Positions 1 to 8,700 of a stretch of 27,531 bases of DNA are shown piece after piece. Made by a program: the position numbers and the translations under genes. The DNA lies in contig CAZTZL010000039.1 of NCBI GenBank assembly GCA_964617625.1, positions 1 through 27,531 on the forward strand, read 5' to 3'. The stretch's first letter is position 1. Each line of letters begins with the position of its first letter. This DNA is from CAZTZL01 sp964617625 (GTDB lineage Bacteria; Zhuqueibacterota; QNDG01; DSAB01). The notes beneath the pieces are model-generated. The model had not been told where the DNA came from. It did not search any database and worked only from the letters and a program-made list of their open reading frames with translations.

Positions 1-70
1 CATTTATTTTGTATATTTAACACACTTAAATTCGTGTTCTTTATGGATTATCATTAAGGTCGCCTTCACA

Positions 71-2524
71 ATGAAAATATTCAAATTCGGCGGGACTTCG
101 GTGGCTACACCGGAGTGTATCAAAAATATCATTCGGATCATTCAATCCCTGAAAAAAGAGAACAGACCACGTGCGATTGTCGTTTCCGCCTTCGGCGGTG
201 TTACCGACTATCTCATCGAAATAAGCCGGGATGCTGCGGCGGGAAAAGAAGCGTATCTTTCCTCACTGCGGCTGTTGACACAGAGGCATCTCCAGGCAGT
301 GAATAAATTGATCCCGAAGGGAAATCAGACCCGAATTCGTCAGGAAGTCAAAGCCAAAATCAATGAGCTGGCAGATACGCTTCATGGTGTTTTTCTTGTG
401 AAGGAGCTTTCTCCGAAAAGCCTCGATTTTATCATGAGTTTCGGAGAAAGGCTTTCGGCATATATTATCTGCGAGAGTTTTCGGTCCCGGGGCATCCAAT
501 CAGAATTCTTAGATACCCGGCCTCTTTTTAAAACCGATGAAACGTTCGGATTTGCACGAATTGACAAAGAAGCGACGAATAAAAATATACAGGACTATTT
601 TAAACAGCATCCAAAGCTCCAGATCGTAACCGGATTTATCGGGTCCACCGAAAACAATGAAACCACGACACTCGGCAGGGGCGGTTCGGATTATACGGCT
701 TCCATATTGGGGGCGGCGCTTTCCGCTGCGGAGATACAGATCTGGACCGATGTGGACGGAGTCATGACAGCCGATCCGAAAAAAGTTCCAAAAGCGTTTG
801 CCATCGACAGCATGACTTTCGAAGAAGCGATGGAACTGTCCCATTTCGGTGCCAAGGTCATCTATCCGCCGACCGTGCAGCCGGCATCGAAAAATCAGAT
901 CCCAATCGTGATTAAAAATACGTTTCGCCCCGATTTGCCCGGAACGCTTATCGGCCGTCAATCCGATTCACGATATCTGGTTAAAGGGATTTCTTCCATC
1001 GATAATATCGCCCTTCTGCGCGTTCAGGGCAGCGGCATGATCGGAGTGGCCGGTACTTCCAACCGGTTGTTCGGCGCACTGGCGAGAAAAAATATCAGCG
1101 TGATTCTCATTACACAGGCATCGTCCGAACATTCGATCTGTTTCGCTGTCGATCCGAAGTCCATTGCAGAGGCCAGAAAGGTCATCGAGGAAGAATTCGA
1201 TCTTGAAATCGCAGCCAGCCGTATGGACAGGGTGATCGTTGAAAAATCCCTTTCGATCATCGCCATCGTCGGTGAAAATATGCGGAAGACGCCCGGTATT
1301 GCGGGACGCTGTTTTCAGGCGCTTGGGAAGAACGGTATCAACATCGTTGCGATCAGCCAGGGCAGTTCGGAGCTCAACATTTCCGTGGTGATCAATCGGG
1401 AGAACGAGGCCAAAGCCCTTAATGCGCTGCATGAAGCATTTTTCCTTTCCGGCACAAAATCGTTGAATCTTTTTGTTTTGGGAACCGGATTGATCGGAAG
1501 CACACTCTTCAAACAAATCAAAGGCCAGGCCGATTATTTGAAATCCCGGCTTTCTCTCGACATCCGGCTGATTGGTATCGGAAATATCGATCTCATGATG
1601 TTCGATGAAAAAGGTATCCCATTTGATCGATGGGAAAAACATCTCCAGGATACGGGAGTTAAAACGAATCTGAACCGGTTTTTTGACACGATGAACAGGC
1701 TGAATCTTCCCAACAGCATTTTTATCGATTGTTCGGACAGCGATGACATTGTTTCCCAATACGAAAATGTATTGAACAACAGCATTTCAATCGTCACTCC
1801 CAACAAGCGGGCGAACTCCGGCCCGTACGAACGGTACCGCCGGTTGAAAGAGAGCGCGTTCAAACACAGCGTAAAATTTCTTTACGAAACCAATGTCGGC
1901 GCAGGCCTTCCTGTAATCAGCACACTCAACGATCTGATATCAAGCGGAGACCGTATTCTTAAAATTGAAGCGGTCCTGTCCGGAACACTGAGCTATATTT
2001 TTAATTCTTTTTCAGGTGACAAAAAATTCAGTGAAATCGTCCGGGAGGCCATGCAAAGAGGATATTCAGAACCGGATCCGCGCGAGGATCTCAACGGACT
2101 GGATGTGTCAAGGAAACTGCTCATTCTCGCCAGAGAAACCGGAGCAGAGCTTGAACCCCAAGACGTGCATGTGGAGAACATTCTTTCTCCGGTATGCCGG
2201 AAGGCCAGTAACATCGAACAATTTTTTAAGGAATTGGAAAAAGCGGATTCTTTGTTCGAACAGAAGAGACAGAAAGCTTCGGCCAAAGGGCATATTTTGA
2301 GATACATTGCCACTCTTGAAAAGGGGAAAGCGTCGATTGCCCTGAAAGAAGTAGAGAATCATCATCCGTTCTGTTCGCTTTCCGGAAGCGACAATATGGT
2401 TGTTTTTACGACGGAGCGATACAAGGAACGGCCTCTTGTGATCAAGGGCCCGGGTGCCGGAGCCGATGTGACTGCGGCCGGAGTCTTTGCGGATATTATT
2501 CGAATTGCGAGTTTTTTGACGTGA
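71..2524 (+). CDS. thrA: Bifunctional aspartate kinase / homoserine dehydrogenase
   Basis: Catalyses the first step (aspartate to aspartyl phosphate) and third step (aspartate semialdehyde to homoserine) of the aspartate pathway in the cytoplasm. The kinase module is at residues 1-290, with KFGGTSV at 5-11, TLGRGGSD at 200-207 and WTDVDGV at about 225-231. A regulatory region with two ACT-like units spans about 310-460, as expected for feedback inhibition by threonine or a related amino acid. The dehydrogenase module runs from about 465 to 817, with nucleotide-binding GTGLIGS at 471-477, VTPNKR at 575-580, YETNVGAGLP at 605-614 and the EPDPREDLNGLD segment at 667-678. The length of 817 aa matches the E. 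coli ThrA/MetL type (about 810-820). The ATG start has AAGGT about 10 nt upstream. asd follows after one broken gene, giving a pathway cluster. It could be called MetL-like, since inhibitor specificity cannot be read from sequence. Confidence 0.96.
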   Translation: MKIFKFGGTSVATPECIKNIIRIIQSLKKENRPRAIVVSAFGGVTDYLIEISRDAAAGKEAYLSSLRLLTQRHLQAVNKLIPKGNQTRIRQEVKAKINELADTLHGVFLVKELSPKSLDFIMSFGERLSAYIICESFRSRGIQSEFLDTRPLFKTDETFGFARIDKEATNKNIQDYFKQHPKLQIVTGFIGSTENNETTTLGRGGSDYTASILGAALSAAEIQIWTDVDGVMTADPKKVPKAFAIDSMTFEEAMELSHFGAKVIYPPTVQPASKNQIPIVIKNTFRPDLPGTLIGRQSDSRYLVKGISSIDNIALLRVQGSGMIGVAGTSNRLFGALARKNISVILITQASSEHSICFAVDPKSIAEARKVIEEEFDLEIAASRMDRVIVEKSLSIIAIVGENMRKTPGIAGRCFQALGKNGINIVAISQGSSELNISVVINRENEAKALNALHEAFFLSGTKSLNLFVLGTGLIGSTLFKQIKGQADYLKSRLSLDIRLIGIGNIDLMMFDEKGIPFDRWEKHLQDTGVKTNLNRFFDTMNRLNLPNSIFIDCSDSDDIVSQYENVLNNSISIVTPNKRANSGPYERYRRLKESAFKHSVKFLYETNVGAGLPVISTLNDLISSGDRILKIEAVLSGTLSYIFNSFSGDKKFSEIVREAMQRGYSEPDPREDLNGLDVSRKLLILARETGAELEPQDVHVENILSPVCRKASNIEQFFKELEKADSLFEQKRQKASAKGHILRYIATLEKGKASIALKEVENHHPFCSLSGSDNMVVFTTERYKERPLVIKGPGAGADVTAAGVFADIIRIASFLT

Positions 2525-2564
2525 GTTTCGAGTTTCTAGTTTAAAGTTTCTGGTTACAAGTTTC
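2525..2564 (+). repeat. Left array of a 7-nt repeat (GTTTCNA type)
   Basis: GTTTC-like pentamers begin at 2525, 2532, 2539, 2546, 2553 and 2560, exactly 7 nt apart. They read GTTTC, GTTTC, GTTTA, GTTTC, GTTAC and GTTTC. The array starts directly at the thrA stop codon and ends 10 nt before the broken four-helix-bundle gene. Its reverse complement matches the array at 2988-3013, so the two arrays form an inverted pair around that gene. Confidence 0.75.
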
Positions 2565-2574
2565 GGGTGGATGA

Positions 2575-2967
2575 ATGGTAACTTTTCAGACATTCGAAGA
2601 TATTCAAGTCTGGCAAAAAGCAAGAATACTGACACATGAAATTTACACAATTTCCAGTCACGGTCAACTTGGGAAGGATTTTAGACTTCGAGAGCAGATT
2701 CGTAAAGCAAGTGTTTCGATTATATCCAATATTGCCGAAGGTTTTGAGAGGGATGGCGGAAAAAAATTCATTCAATTTTTAGCAATAGCCAAGGGTTCTG
2801 TTGGCGAGGTTAGAAGTCGAATTTATATTGCATTCGATTAAAAATATATTTCTCAAGACGAATTTAATCGATCGAATGAATCGATAAGAGAAATTAGCCG
2901 GATGATCAGCGGATTGATGACCTATTTAAAAGGATCAAATATTAAAGGAATGAAGTATAAAAAGTAG
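2575..2967 (+). pseudogene. Four-helix-bundle (S23/IVP family) protein, interrupted by an in-frame TAA
   Basis: The first 88 codons resemble the 23S rRNA intervening-sequence protein/four-helix-bundle family (S23, related to the Avd accessory protein of diversity-generating retroelements). Supporting motifs are the N-terminal FEDIQVWQKA segment, the LREQIRKASVSIISNIAEG core and the GSVGEVRS segment. A TAA at 2839-2841 stops the frame. The same frame then continues for 41 codons through KYISQDEFN and ISRMISGLMTYLKGS, which are the usual C-terminal helix of this family, to a TAG at 2965-2967. The total of about 130 codons is near the family length of about 115-130. One substitution (for example CAA or TTA to TAA) explains the break. 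No frameshift is needed, so this is probably a recent pseudogene or a truncated product. The function of the family is unclear. Confidence 0.85.
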
Positions 2968-2987
2968 TCTGTTTAAATTTTCAACAA

Positions 2988-3013
2988 GAAACTAGAAACT
3001 TGAAACAAGAAAC
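2988..3013 (+). repeat. Right array of the 7-nt repeat (GAAACNN type)
   Basis: GAAAC occurs at 2988, 2995, 3002 and 3009, exactly 7 nt apart, with spacers TA, TT and AA. This is the reverse complement of the GTTTC array at 2525-2564. Two further units in the same orientation (TAAACTT, GAAACTT) lie at 3085-3098 and overlap the asd start codon, but they are not in phase with this array. Confidence 0.75.
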
Positions 3014-3089
3014 CGATAATTTTAATCAATGCAAAGATATAACATATCAGTAAATTGAAAGTTATGGATAATACGGGGAATGATTAAAC

Positions 3090-4184
3090 TTGAAACTTAA
3101 AGAAAAAATACCGGTAGGGATTCTCGGTGCGACGGGAATGGTGGGACAGCGGTTCGTTTCACTGCTTGAAAATCATCCGTGGTTCGAGATTGTTTGTGTG
3201 GCCGCTTCGAGCCGATCTGCAGGGAAGACGTACGAAGAAGCCGTGCACAACCGATGGACATTAAGTACTCCGATTCCTGAAAGTGTCCGCCGTTTACGAA
3301 TTGTCGAAGTTGAGAAAGATCGGGAGAAGATCGCCGGACAGATCGGAATGGCATTTTCTGCAGTTGCCATGGACAAGGCGAAGGTCCGCGAAATCGAGAT
3401 CAGCTATGCAAGCGGAGGCATTCCGATTATCTCGAACAATTCAGCGCACCGTCTGACCGAAGACGTTCCCATGCTTATTCCGGAAGTGAATCCGGATCAT
3501 GTGGCGCTCATCGATATTCAGCGAAAGAACCGCAACTGGGACAAGGGTCTGATCGCCGTCAAACCCAACTGCTCAATTCAATCCTACGTGCCCGTCCTCG
3601 AAGCTCTGAAATCTTTCGGTCCCGAGGAAATGATTGTGACGACCCTTCAGGCCATTTCGGGCGGGGGCAAGACATTCAACACTTTTCCGGAAATCAAGGA
3701 CAACGTGATTCCCTATATCGGGGGGGAAGAAAAAAAGTCCGAAGATGAACCTTTGAAGATCTGGGGAACGGTTCGCAACGGGAGACTGGAACCGGCTGTG
3801 AAGCCCCGAATTTCCTCGACCTGCATCCGTGTTCCTGTGACCGACGGGCACATGGCTTCGGTCCATGTGCGGTTCGAAAGAAAGCCTTCGAAGGAGGAAA
3901 TCGTAGAGGCAATCGAAAATTTCAAGAATCCGATTGCGGAGCTGGAACTCCCATCTTCTCCTGAAAAGTTCCTCCATTATTTCGAGGAAGAAGATCGGCC
4001 GCAGACGGCTCTGGACCGGGACAAGGGCAACGGCATGACAATTTCCGCGGGGAGGTTTCGGGAAGATAATGTGATGGACTGGAAGTTTGTCGCGCTTTCG
4101 CACAACACGCTTCGCGGTGCAGCAGGCGGCGGTGTGCTCATGGCCGAGCTTTTGTTCAAGAAAGAGTATATCCAGATTCCATAG
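3090..4184 (+). CDS. asd: Aspartate-semialdehyde dehydrogenase
   Basis: NADPH-dependent reduction of aspartyl phosphate to aspartate semialdehyde. This is the step between the kinase and homoserine dehydrogenase activities of the upstream gene, and the branch point to lysine/diaminopimelate. The nucleotide-binding GATGMVGQ is at residues 13-20. The active-site cysteine lies in KPNCSIQ (Cys161), and QAISGGGKT (187-195) and the TDGH segment (His254) follow. The pattern NVIPYIGGEE and the 364-aa length fit the archaeal/fungal-type subclass better than the E. coli-type enzyme. The start is a TTG with GGGGA about 10 nt upstream, and no ATG lies near the conserved N-terminus. The start codon lies inside a pair of GAAACTT-like heptamers. 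Confidence 0.95.
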   Translation: MKLKEKIPVGILGATGMVGQRFVSLLENHPWFEIVCVAASSRSAGKTYEEAVHNRWTLSTPIPESVRRLRIVEVEKDREKIAGQIGMAFSAVAMDKAKVREIEISYASGGIPIISNNSAHRLTEDVPMLIPEVNPDHVALIDIQRKNRNWDKGLIAVKPNCSIQSYVPVLEALKSFGPEEMIVTTLQAISGGGKTFNTFPEIKDNVIPYIGGEEKKSEDEPLKIWGTVRNGRLEPAVKPRISSTCIRVPVTDGHMASVHVRFERKPSKEEIVEAIENFKNPIAELELPSSPEKFLHYFEEEDRPQTALDRDKGNGMTISAGRFREDNVMDWKFVALSHNTLRGAAGGGVLMAELLFKKEYIQIP

Positions 4185-4264
4185 ATGCGTTGAAAATAGA
4201 TTTTAACCCGTTGTGGAAAACTCAGAAAAATACATTAAAGATGATTATTTGTAAGAGTCAAAAG

Positions 4265-4338
4265 TGGATTCCCGCTCAAAAGACTGCGGGAATGACAGGG
4301 ACAGGGTGTCATTCCTGAAATTTTTAATCAGGAATCCA
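4265..4338. repeat. REP-like cloverleaf palindrome
   Basis: Nested inverted repeats are visible. TGGATTCC (4265-4272) pairs with GGAATCCA (4331-4338). ATTCCCGC (4268-4275) pairs with GCGGGAAT (4286-4293). GAATGACA (4290-4297) pairs with TGTCATTC (4307-4314), and ATTCCTGA (4311-4318) pairs with TCAGGAAT (4328-4335). These alternatives give either one long imperfect stem or two hairpins. The ATTCCC...GGGAAT core resembles extragenic palindromes scattered in many bacterial genomes (for example dRS3 of Neisseria). Only one copy is in the window, so its repeated nature is inferred. Confidence 0.6.
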
Positions 4339-4431
4339 GGGGTGGAGGTTACAAAATCAATTATTTTAAACATTGACCCTGATAATGTACGACGGGTCAG
4401 AATCTAATTTTTTTAAGTTATTATTGCAATG

Positions 4432-4470
4432 AAAATCCTATTTTGAACAATAGGATTTTTGTTTTATTTT
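4432..4470 (+). terminator. Rho-independent terminator after asd
   Basis: A perfect 11-bp stem (AAAATCCTATT at 4432-4442 with AATAGGATTTT at 4449-4459) encloses a 6-nt loop. It is followed by a T-rich tail at 4456-4470. It separates the amino-acid genes from the envelope operon. The arms are A/T-rich but perfectly paired. Confidence 0.75.
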
Positions 4471-4532
4471 ATAGTTGAATACATATGTAGATTTAATCCA
4501 GGAACTGGGAGAATAAAAAAGGAGTATTGTCT

Positions 4533-5033
4533 TTGGAAGTTGTCGGAATGATTTTTTTCTGGCTGGTTCTCATTTTGGGAATTGTGTTGATCCCTTTCGG
4601 AATCGAGGGGACATTTATCATTGTGGCCGACGCGCTGGTGTATGGTCTTCTGACCGGTTTTGAGCGGGTTACACTTTTATTTCTGGGGATCCTCCTGGGG
4701 ATCGCTCTTCTTGTGGAGTTGTTCGAGTTTATTTTCGGAGGAATATTGGCGAAAAAGTTCGGCGGTTCGAAATGGGCCATCGCAGGTGCCATTATCGGCG
4801 GTTTCATCGGTGCTGTGATCGGAACACCCGTCATGCCAGTTCTAGGAACATTTATCGGCGGTTTTTTAGGTTCGTTTTTAGGCGCTTTCTCACTGGAATT
4901 GTTTCATTCAATGAATTTTGAACAAGCTCTGAAAGTGGGCACCGGCGCTTTTATAGGCGCGGTCGGCGGTAAAGTGACCAAAATCATTGTTGCCGTAGTG
5001 ATGGTGGTGATGATCGGAATCAAAGTGTTTTAG
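4533..5033 (+). CDS. DUF456 family small integral membrane protein
   Basis: A hydrophobic protein of about 166 aa. An N-terminal pair of membrane helices (roughly residues 3-50) is followed by a third segment (IFGGILAKKFGGSKW region) and a glycine-rich hydrophobic block (AGAIIGGFIGAVIGTP and FIGGFLGSFLGAF), then a final hydrophobic C-terminus. The Gly-rich repeats with a KKFGGSKWA loop are characteristic of DUF456 (PF04306), whose function is unknown. The TTG at 4533 is preferred because AAAGGAG ends 8 nt upstream. A TTG two codons earlier (4527) would sit too close to that site. It lies 6 nt upstream of the DUF4159 gene and is probably cotranscribed with the envelope genes downstream. Confidence 0.8.
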   Translation: MEVVGMIFFWLVLILGIVLIPFGIEGTFIIVADALVYGLLTGFERVTLLFLGILLGIALLVELFEFIFGGILAKKFGGSKWAIAGAIIGGFIGAVIGTPVMPVLGTFIGGFLGSFLGAFSLELFHSMNFEQALKVGTGAFIGAVGGKVTKIIVAVVMVVMIGIKVF

Positions 5034-5039
5034 AAGCTA

Positions 5040-5723
5040 ATGCGGTTAAATTTTTTATCAAGATTGTTTTTCTGGACTGCTCTCTGTTTTGCGTCCGCTG
5101 GGGTAACCCAATCGTCAAGAGAGAGCAGTGCGCTTACGATTGCCAGAGTCAAGTACGACGGCGGGGGAGACTGGTACAACGATCCTTCCGCCATTCCGAA
5201 TCTATGTGAATTCATTCAGAAAGAGACCAATATTGATATTAACACTGACGAGGCAAAAATATCGATACTGGATGAGTCTCTTTTCATTTATCCTATACTC
5301 TTTCTTACCGGCCACGGGAAAATCACTTTAAATGATGAAGAAGCAGAACGGCTCCGGAATTATCTTTTACAGGGCGGATTTCTCTATGTGGATGACGATT
5401 ACGGGTTGGATTCCTATTTCAGGAAAGTGATGCAGCAGGTTTTCCCGGACAGACCGCTTGTCGAACTCCCTTTTTCACACGACATCTATCATGTTCACTT
5501 TCAATTTGACCACGGTCTTCCAAAAATTCATGAGCATGATAACAAACCTCCCCAGGGATTTGGCATCTTGGATGACCGGGACCGCCTCATGGTTTTTTAT
5601 ACGTACGAAACCAATATCTCGGACGGATGGGCCGATCCTCAGGTGCACGAAGATCCGCCTGAAAAAAGAGAAGCCGCGCTTCGAATGGGTCTAAATATCA
5701 TTGTTTATGCCTTAATGCATTAA
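5040..5723 (+). CDS. DUF4159 domain-containing exported protein
   Basis: A 227-aa protein with an N-terminal signal peptide (residues 1 to about 23, with hydrophobic core LFFWTALCFASAG). It then has the DUF4159 pattern: ARVKYDGGGDWYNDPSAIPN near the mature N-terminus, ILFLTGHG in the middle, then an acidic GGFLYVDDDYG block, and HDIYHVHFQF further on. DUF4159 is thought to adopt a class I glutamine-amidotransferase-like fold. I see no Cys nucleophile at the GGFLYVDD elbow, so enzymatic activity is doubtful. Known relatives often lie near MoxR/DUF58/VWA genes for envelope stress or aerotolerance, but none of those is in this window. It is followed after 3 nt by the DUF4175-like gene, suggesting a shared operon. 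Confidence 0.85.
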   Translation: MRLNFLSRLFFWTALCFASAGVTQSSRESSALTIARVKYDGGGDWYNDPSAIPNLCEFIQKETNIDINTDEAKISILDESLFIYPILFLTGHGKITLNDEEAERLRNYLLQGGFLYVDDDYGLDSYFRKVMQQVFPDRPLVELPFSHDIYHVHFQFDHGLPKIHEHDNKPPQGFGILDDRDRLMVFYTYETNISDGWADPQVHEDPPEKREAALRMGLNIIVYALMH

Positions 5724-5726
5724 ATC

Positions 5727-8700
5727 ATGTCCAATCATCAAGAAAATCAGTACCAGTCCATCAAGAATCAGCTCCACCGGTTCCGTCAGTACGGGAAAAC
5801 CGTTCTGATCTGGGAGGGAGTATTTACTTTTCTTTTACTCTTTTTCATTGCAGGATCCGGGCTGCTCCTGACAGAAGCGATGCTCCGGATGAAACCGGAT
5901 ATTCGATCCATTCTCATAGTTGGTTTTATTGCTTTTGGTATTTACGGATTTATCATGTGGATTGGCAGACCGGTCTATTCCTTTCTCTTTCAAAAAAATG
6001 TTCCGGATGATATCCGACTCGCACTCCGGATCGGCCAGATTTTTCCCGATATTAAAGACCGGCTGGGAGACGCGATTCAGGTTTTCGAATCAAGGGGAAA
6101 TGAAACAGACCGAACATCTCCTGAACTGGCGGAAGCCGCGCTGCAGTCTTCCTGGAACAGCATCCGGAATATCGATTTTCGTCAGGCCGTTTCCAAAGAA
6201 AAACAAAACAGGATGCTGCAGCTTCTCGGTATCGTCCTGGGAGCTGTACTGATTTGTTTTGTGATTTCACCCGGAAGGTTGTCGGATGCAGTTTATCATC
6301 TGATGCACCCGCGGCAGGAGTTTGCTTCTCCGCTTCCCTATAAATTGAAGGTGTTCCCAGGCAACATCCGTTTGGTTCAGGGGGAAGATGTACGGATCTC
6401 GGTTCAATGCGAGGGGCCGGTTCCCGAAATGCTCAAACTTGTTATCCTGGAAAAAGAACAGGTTGTCATCGAAAAGGACCTGACGTTTCCTTATGAATAT
6501 GATCTGCGGAATCTCAGAAACAGCGTCGATTATTATGTGCAGACGGATCGGTTTAAAACATCCGATTACCGGATCGATGTCATTCAGCGCCCTACAGTCC
6601 GGATTCTCCAGCTCAGGCTTACTCCTCCCGAATATGCAAAGATGGGAACCATTATTCCGGAATCCAACACAGGGAACATCGAAGTACTGAAAGGCACACG
6701 CGTCACTGTAGCTGTCGATGCGAATAAAAGTCTGAAAGAAGCGGAAATCATTTTTGAGAATCAACCTCAGATACAGATGCAGATATCGGGTCAAAAAGCG
6801 ACAAGTGGATTTACAGTCCGTAAGGAAGATAAATATTATATTCTTCTAAAAGACACATTGGATCTGACCGACGAGAATCCGATTCCCTATTTCATTACAA
6901 TCAAACCGGACTATCCTCCCATCGCCCGTATTCAGTCTCCCGAAAAACATATCGACCTCGACAAGAGTATGTGCGTTCCGCTTACCCTGGAAGCGGAAGA
7001 TGATTTCGGGATTTCGAAATCCCGACTAATTTACTGGAAAAAAACGGATGACGGGAAGGAATCGATCCGGCCGGATACAGGATACGTTCCTTTGATTCTC
7101 CCTCCCGACGCACCGGCCCGTGTTCTTCTGGATACACTTTGGGATCTCGGAACGCTCGAACTTTTCCCGGAGGATGTGGTCGCGTATCTCTATGAAGTAT
7201 TTGACAACGACGCTGTTTCGGGACCAAAAAGCGGCCGCAGCAGCATCCTGACTTTGCGTTTTCCTTCCATTTATGAAATATACAAAGAGGTTGAAAATGA
7301 ACAGGCCAATCAAACCGATGCCCTGTCCGAAATTTCTAAAGAGAGCCAATCTCTAAAAGATGAACTGGAACATATTTCGGAAGAATTAAAAAGCGGCGAA
7401 AAACTGGAGTGGGAAGATCGTAAAAATATTGAACAGATGACCGACAAACAGCAGCAGATGGCACAGAAAGTTCAGCAACTGAAAGAAGACATTGACAAGC
7501 TTATCGATCGGATGGAAAAAAACGACATGCTGAGCCTTGAAACGCTTGAAAAATATCAGGAGCTTCAGAAGATGTACGAAGAAATCGCGACTCCGGAACT
7601 GCTGGAATCCATGAAGAAAATGCAGGAAGCTCTCTCCCAGGTGAGTGAAGAAGCGTTAAAAAAAGCCATGGAGAACTTTCAATTTTCCCAGGAAGATTTT
7701 TTAAAATCCATCGAGCGTACCCTTTCTCTTTTAAAACGGATTCAGATCGAACAGAAAATGGATGAGATGATCAGACGTATCGACGATTTGATGGAAAGAC
7801 AGGACGATGTAAATCAACAGGTCGAGAAAGCAAAACCTCCGGAAATGGACAATCTAACAAGCACTGAAGAGGGGATCAAAAAGGATACGGAAGCTTTACG
7901 GAAAGAAATGCAGAACCTGATGCAGAAAATGGAAACCCTGTCCGACATGCCGATGTCTTCCATGGAATCCGCTATGCAAACGATGGAGAATGAGAATCTC
8001 ACGGGACAGATCGGACAGATGCAGGCAATGATGCAGAACATGCAGTCTCAAAATGCTGGAAGCCAGGGTGCAGAGATCAAACGGACAATGTCCACGCTTT
8101 CCAACCAGCTCCGGGAAGCCCAGAAAGAAATGCAGAGCCGGCAAAAAAAAGAGGTCATGGAAAAATTGCGGAAGAGTTCGTTTCAGCTGCTCCAGCTTTC
8201 CCGGGATCAGGAAATGCTGATGGAAAGCACAAAATCCGGCAAGACCGACCGCAACGAAGCATCGAAAACACAGCTTTCCCTCATTGAAGGACTTTCTCAG
8301 GTCGCCGATTCACTGTACGAACTTTCCCAGAAAACTTTTTCAATAACACCTGAAACAGGCAAGGCCATCGGCAAGGCGCATGCCAGTATGGCGCAGGCGC
8401 TTCAGAAGATGACCGAATCCGGAGATAACCCATCGGTTTCGGATCAGCAGTCCGGGGCTATGGGCGGACTGAACGAAGCGGTCATGGCGATTCAGGAGTC
8501 CATGGATGCCCTTGCCAGCGGTGGATCGGGTCTCGGTATGGAACAGTTTTTTCTTTCGCTCGAACAGATGGGCATGCAGCAGATGATGATCAACCGTCAG
8601 ATGATGGACCTGCTCCAGCAGGGCCGGCTCTCTCTTGAACAGCAGGCAGCCATGTCCCGGATAGCCGCAGAACAGGCTGCCGTAAAAAAAATGCTGGAGG

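Larger units (their letters stand above)
4185..4526. other. Intergenic region with palindromes and a terminator, no gene seen
   Basis: No open frame here resembles a gene on either strand. The region holds a REP-like multi-stem palindrome (4265-4338) and an intrinsic terminator (4432-4470). A short stretch upstream of the DUF456 gene includes AAAAAAGGAG at 4515-4524. The promoter of the next operon is probably between about 4460 and 4515, but I could not find a convincing -35/-10 pair. Confidence 0.6.

Noticed and set aside
968..1759. Long antisense open frame (263 codons) within thrA
   Set aside because: It lies fully inside a well-conserved gene, has no recognisable motif and reflects codon bias of the sense strand.
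2108..2650. Antisense open frame spanning the thrA end and the heptamer array (TRNFKLETRNSRQKTRNS-type peptide)
   Set aside because: The peptide repeat is just the translation of the 7-nt repeat in reverse; not a plausible protein.
2575..2967. Diversity-generating retroelement (Avd-like protein)
   Set aside because: The protein is in the same superfamily, but no reverse transcriptase, template repeat or variable repeat is seen in the window.
2525..3013. CRISPR array
   Set aside because: The period is 7 nt with no spacers of about 30 nt, no long direct repeat and no cas genes.
3573..4103. Antisense open frame of 176 codons inside asd
   Set aside because: Shadow of asd; no domain pattern.
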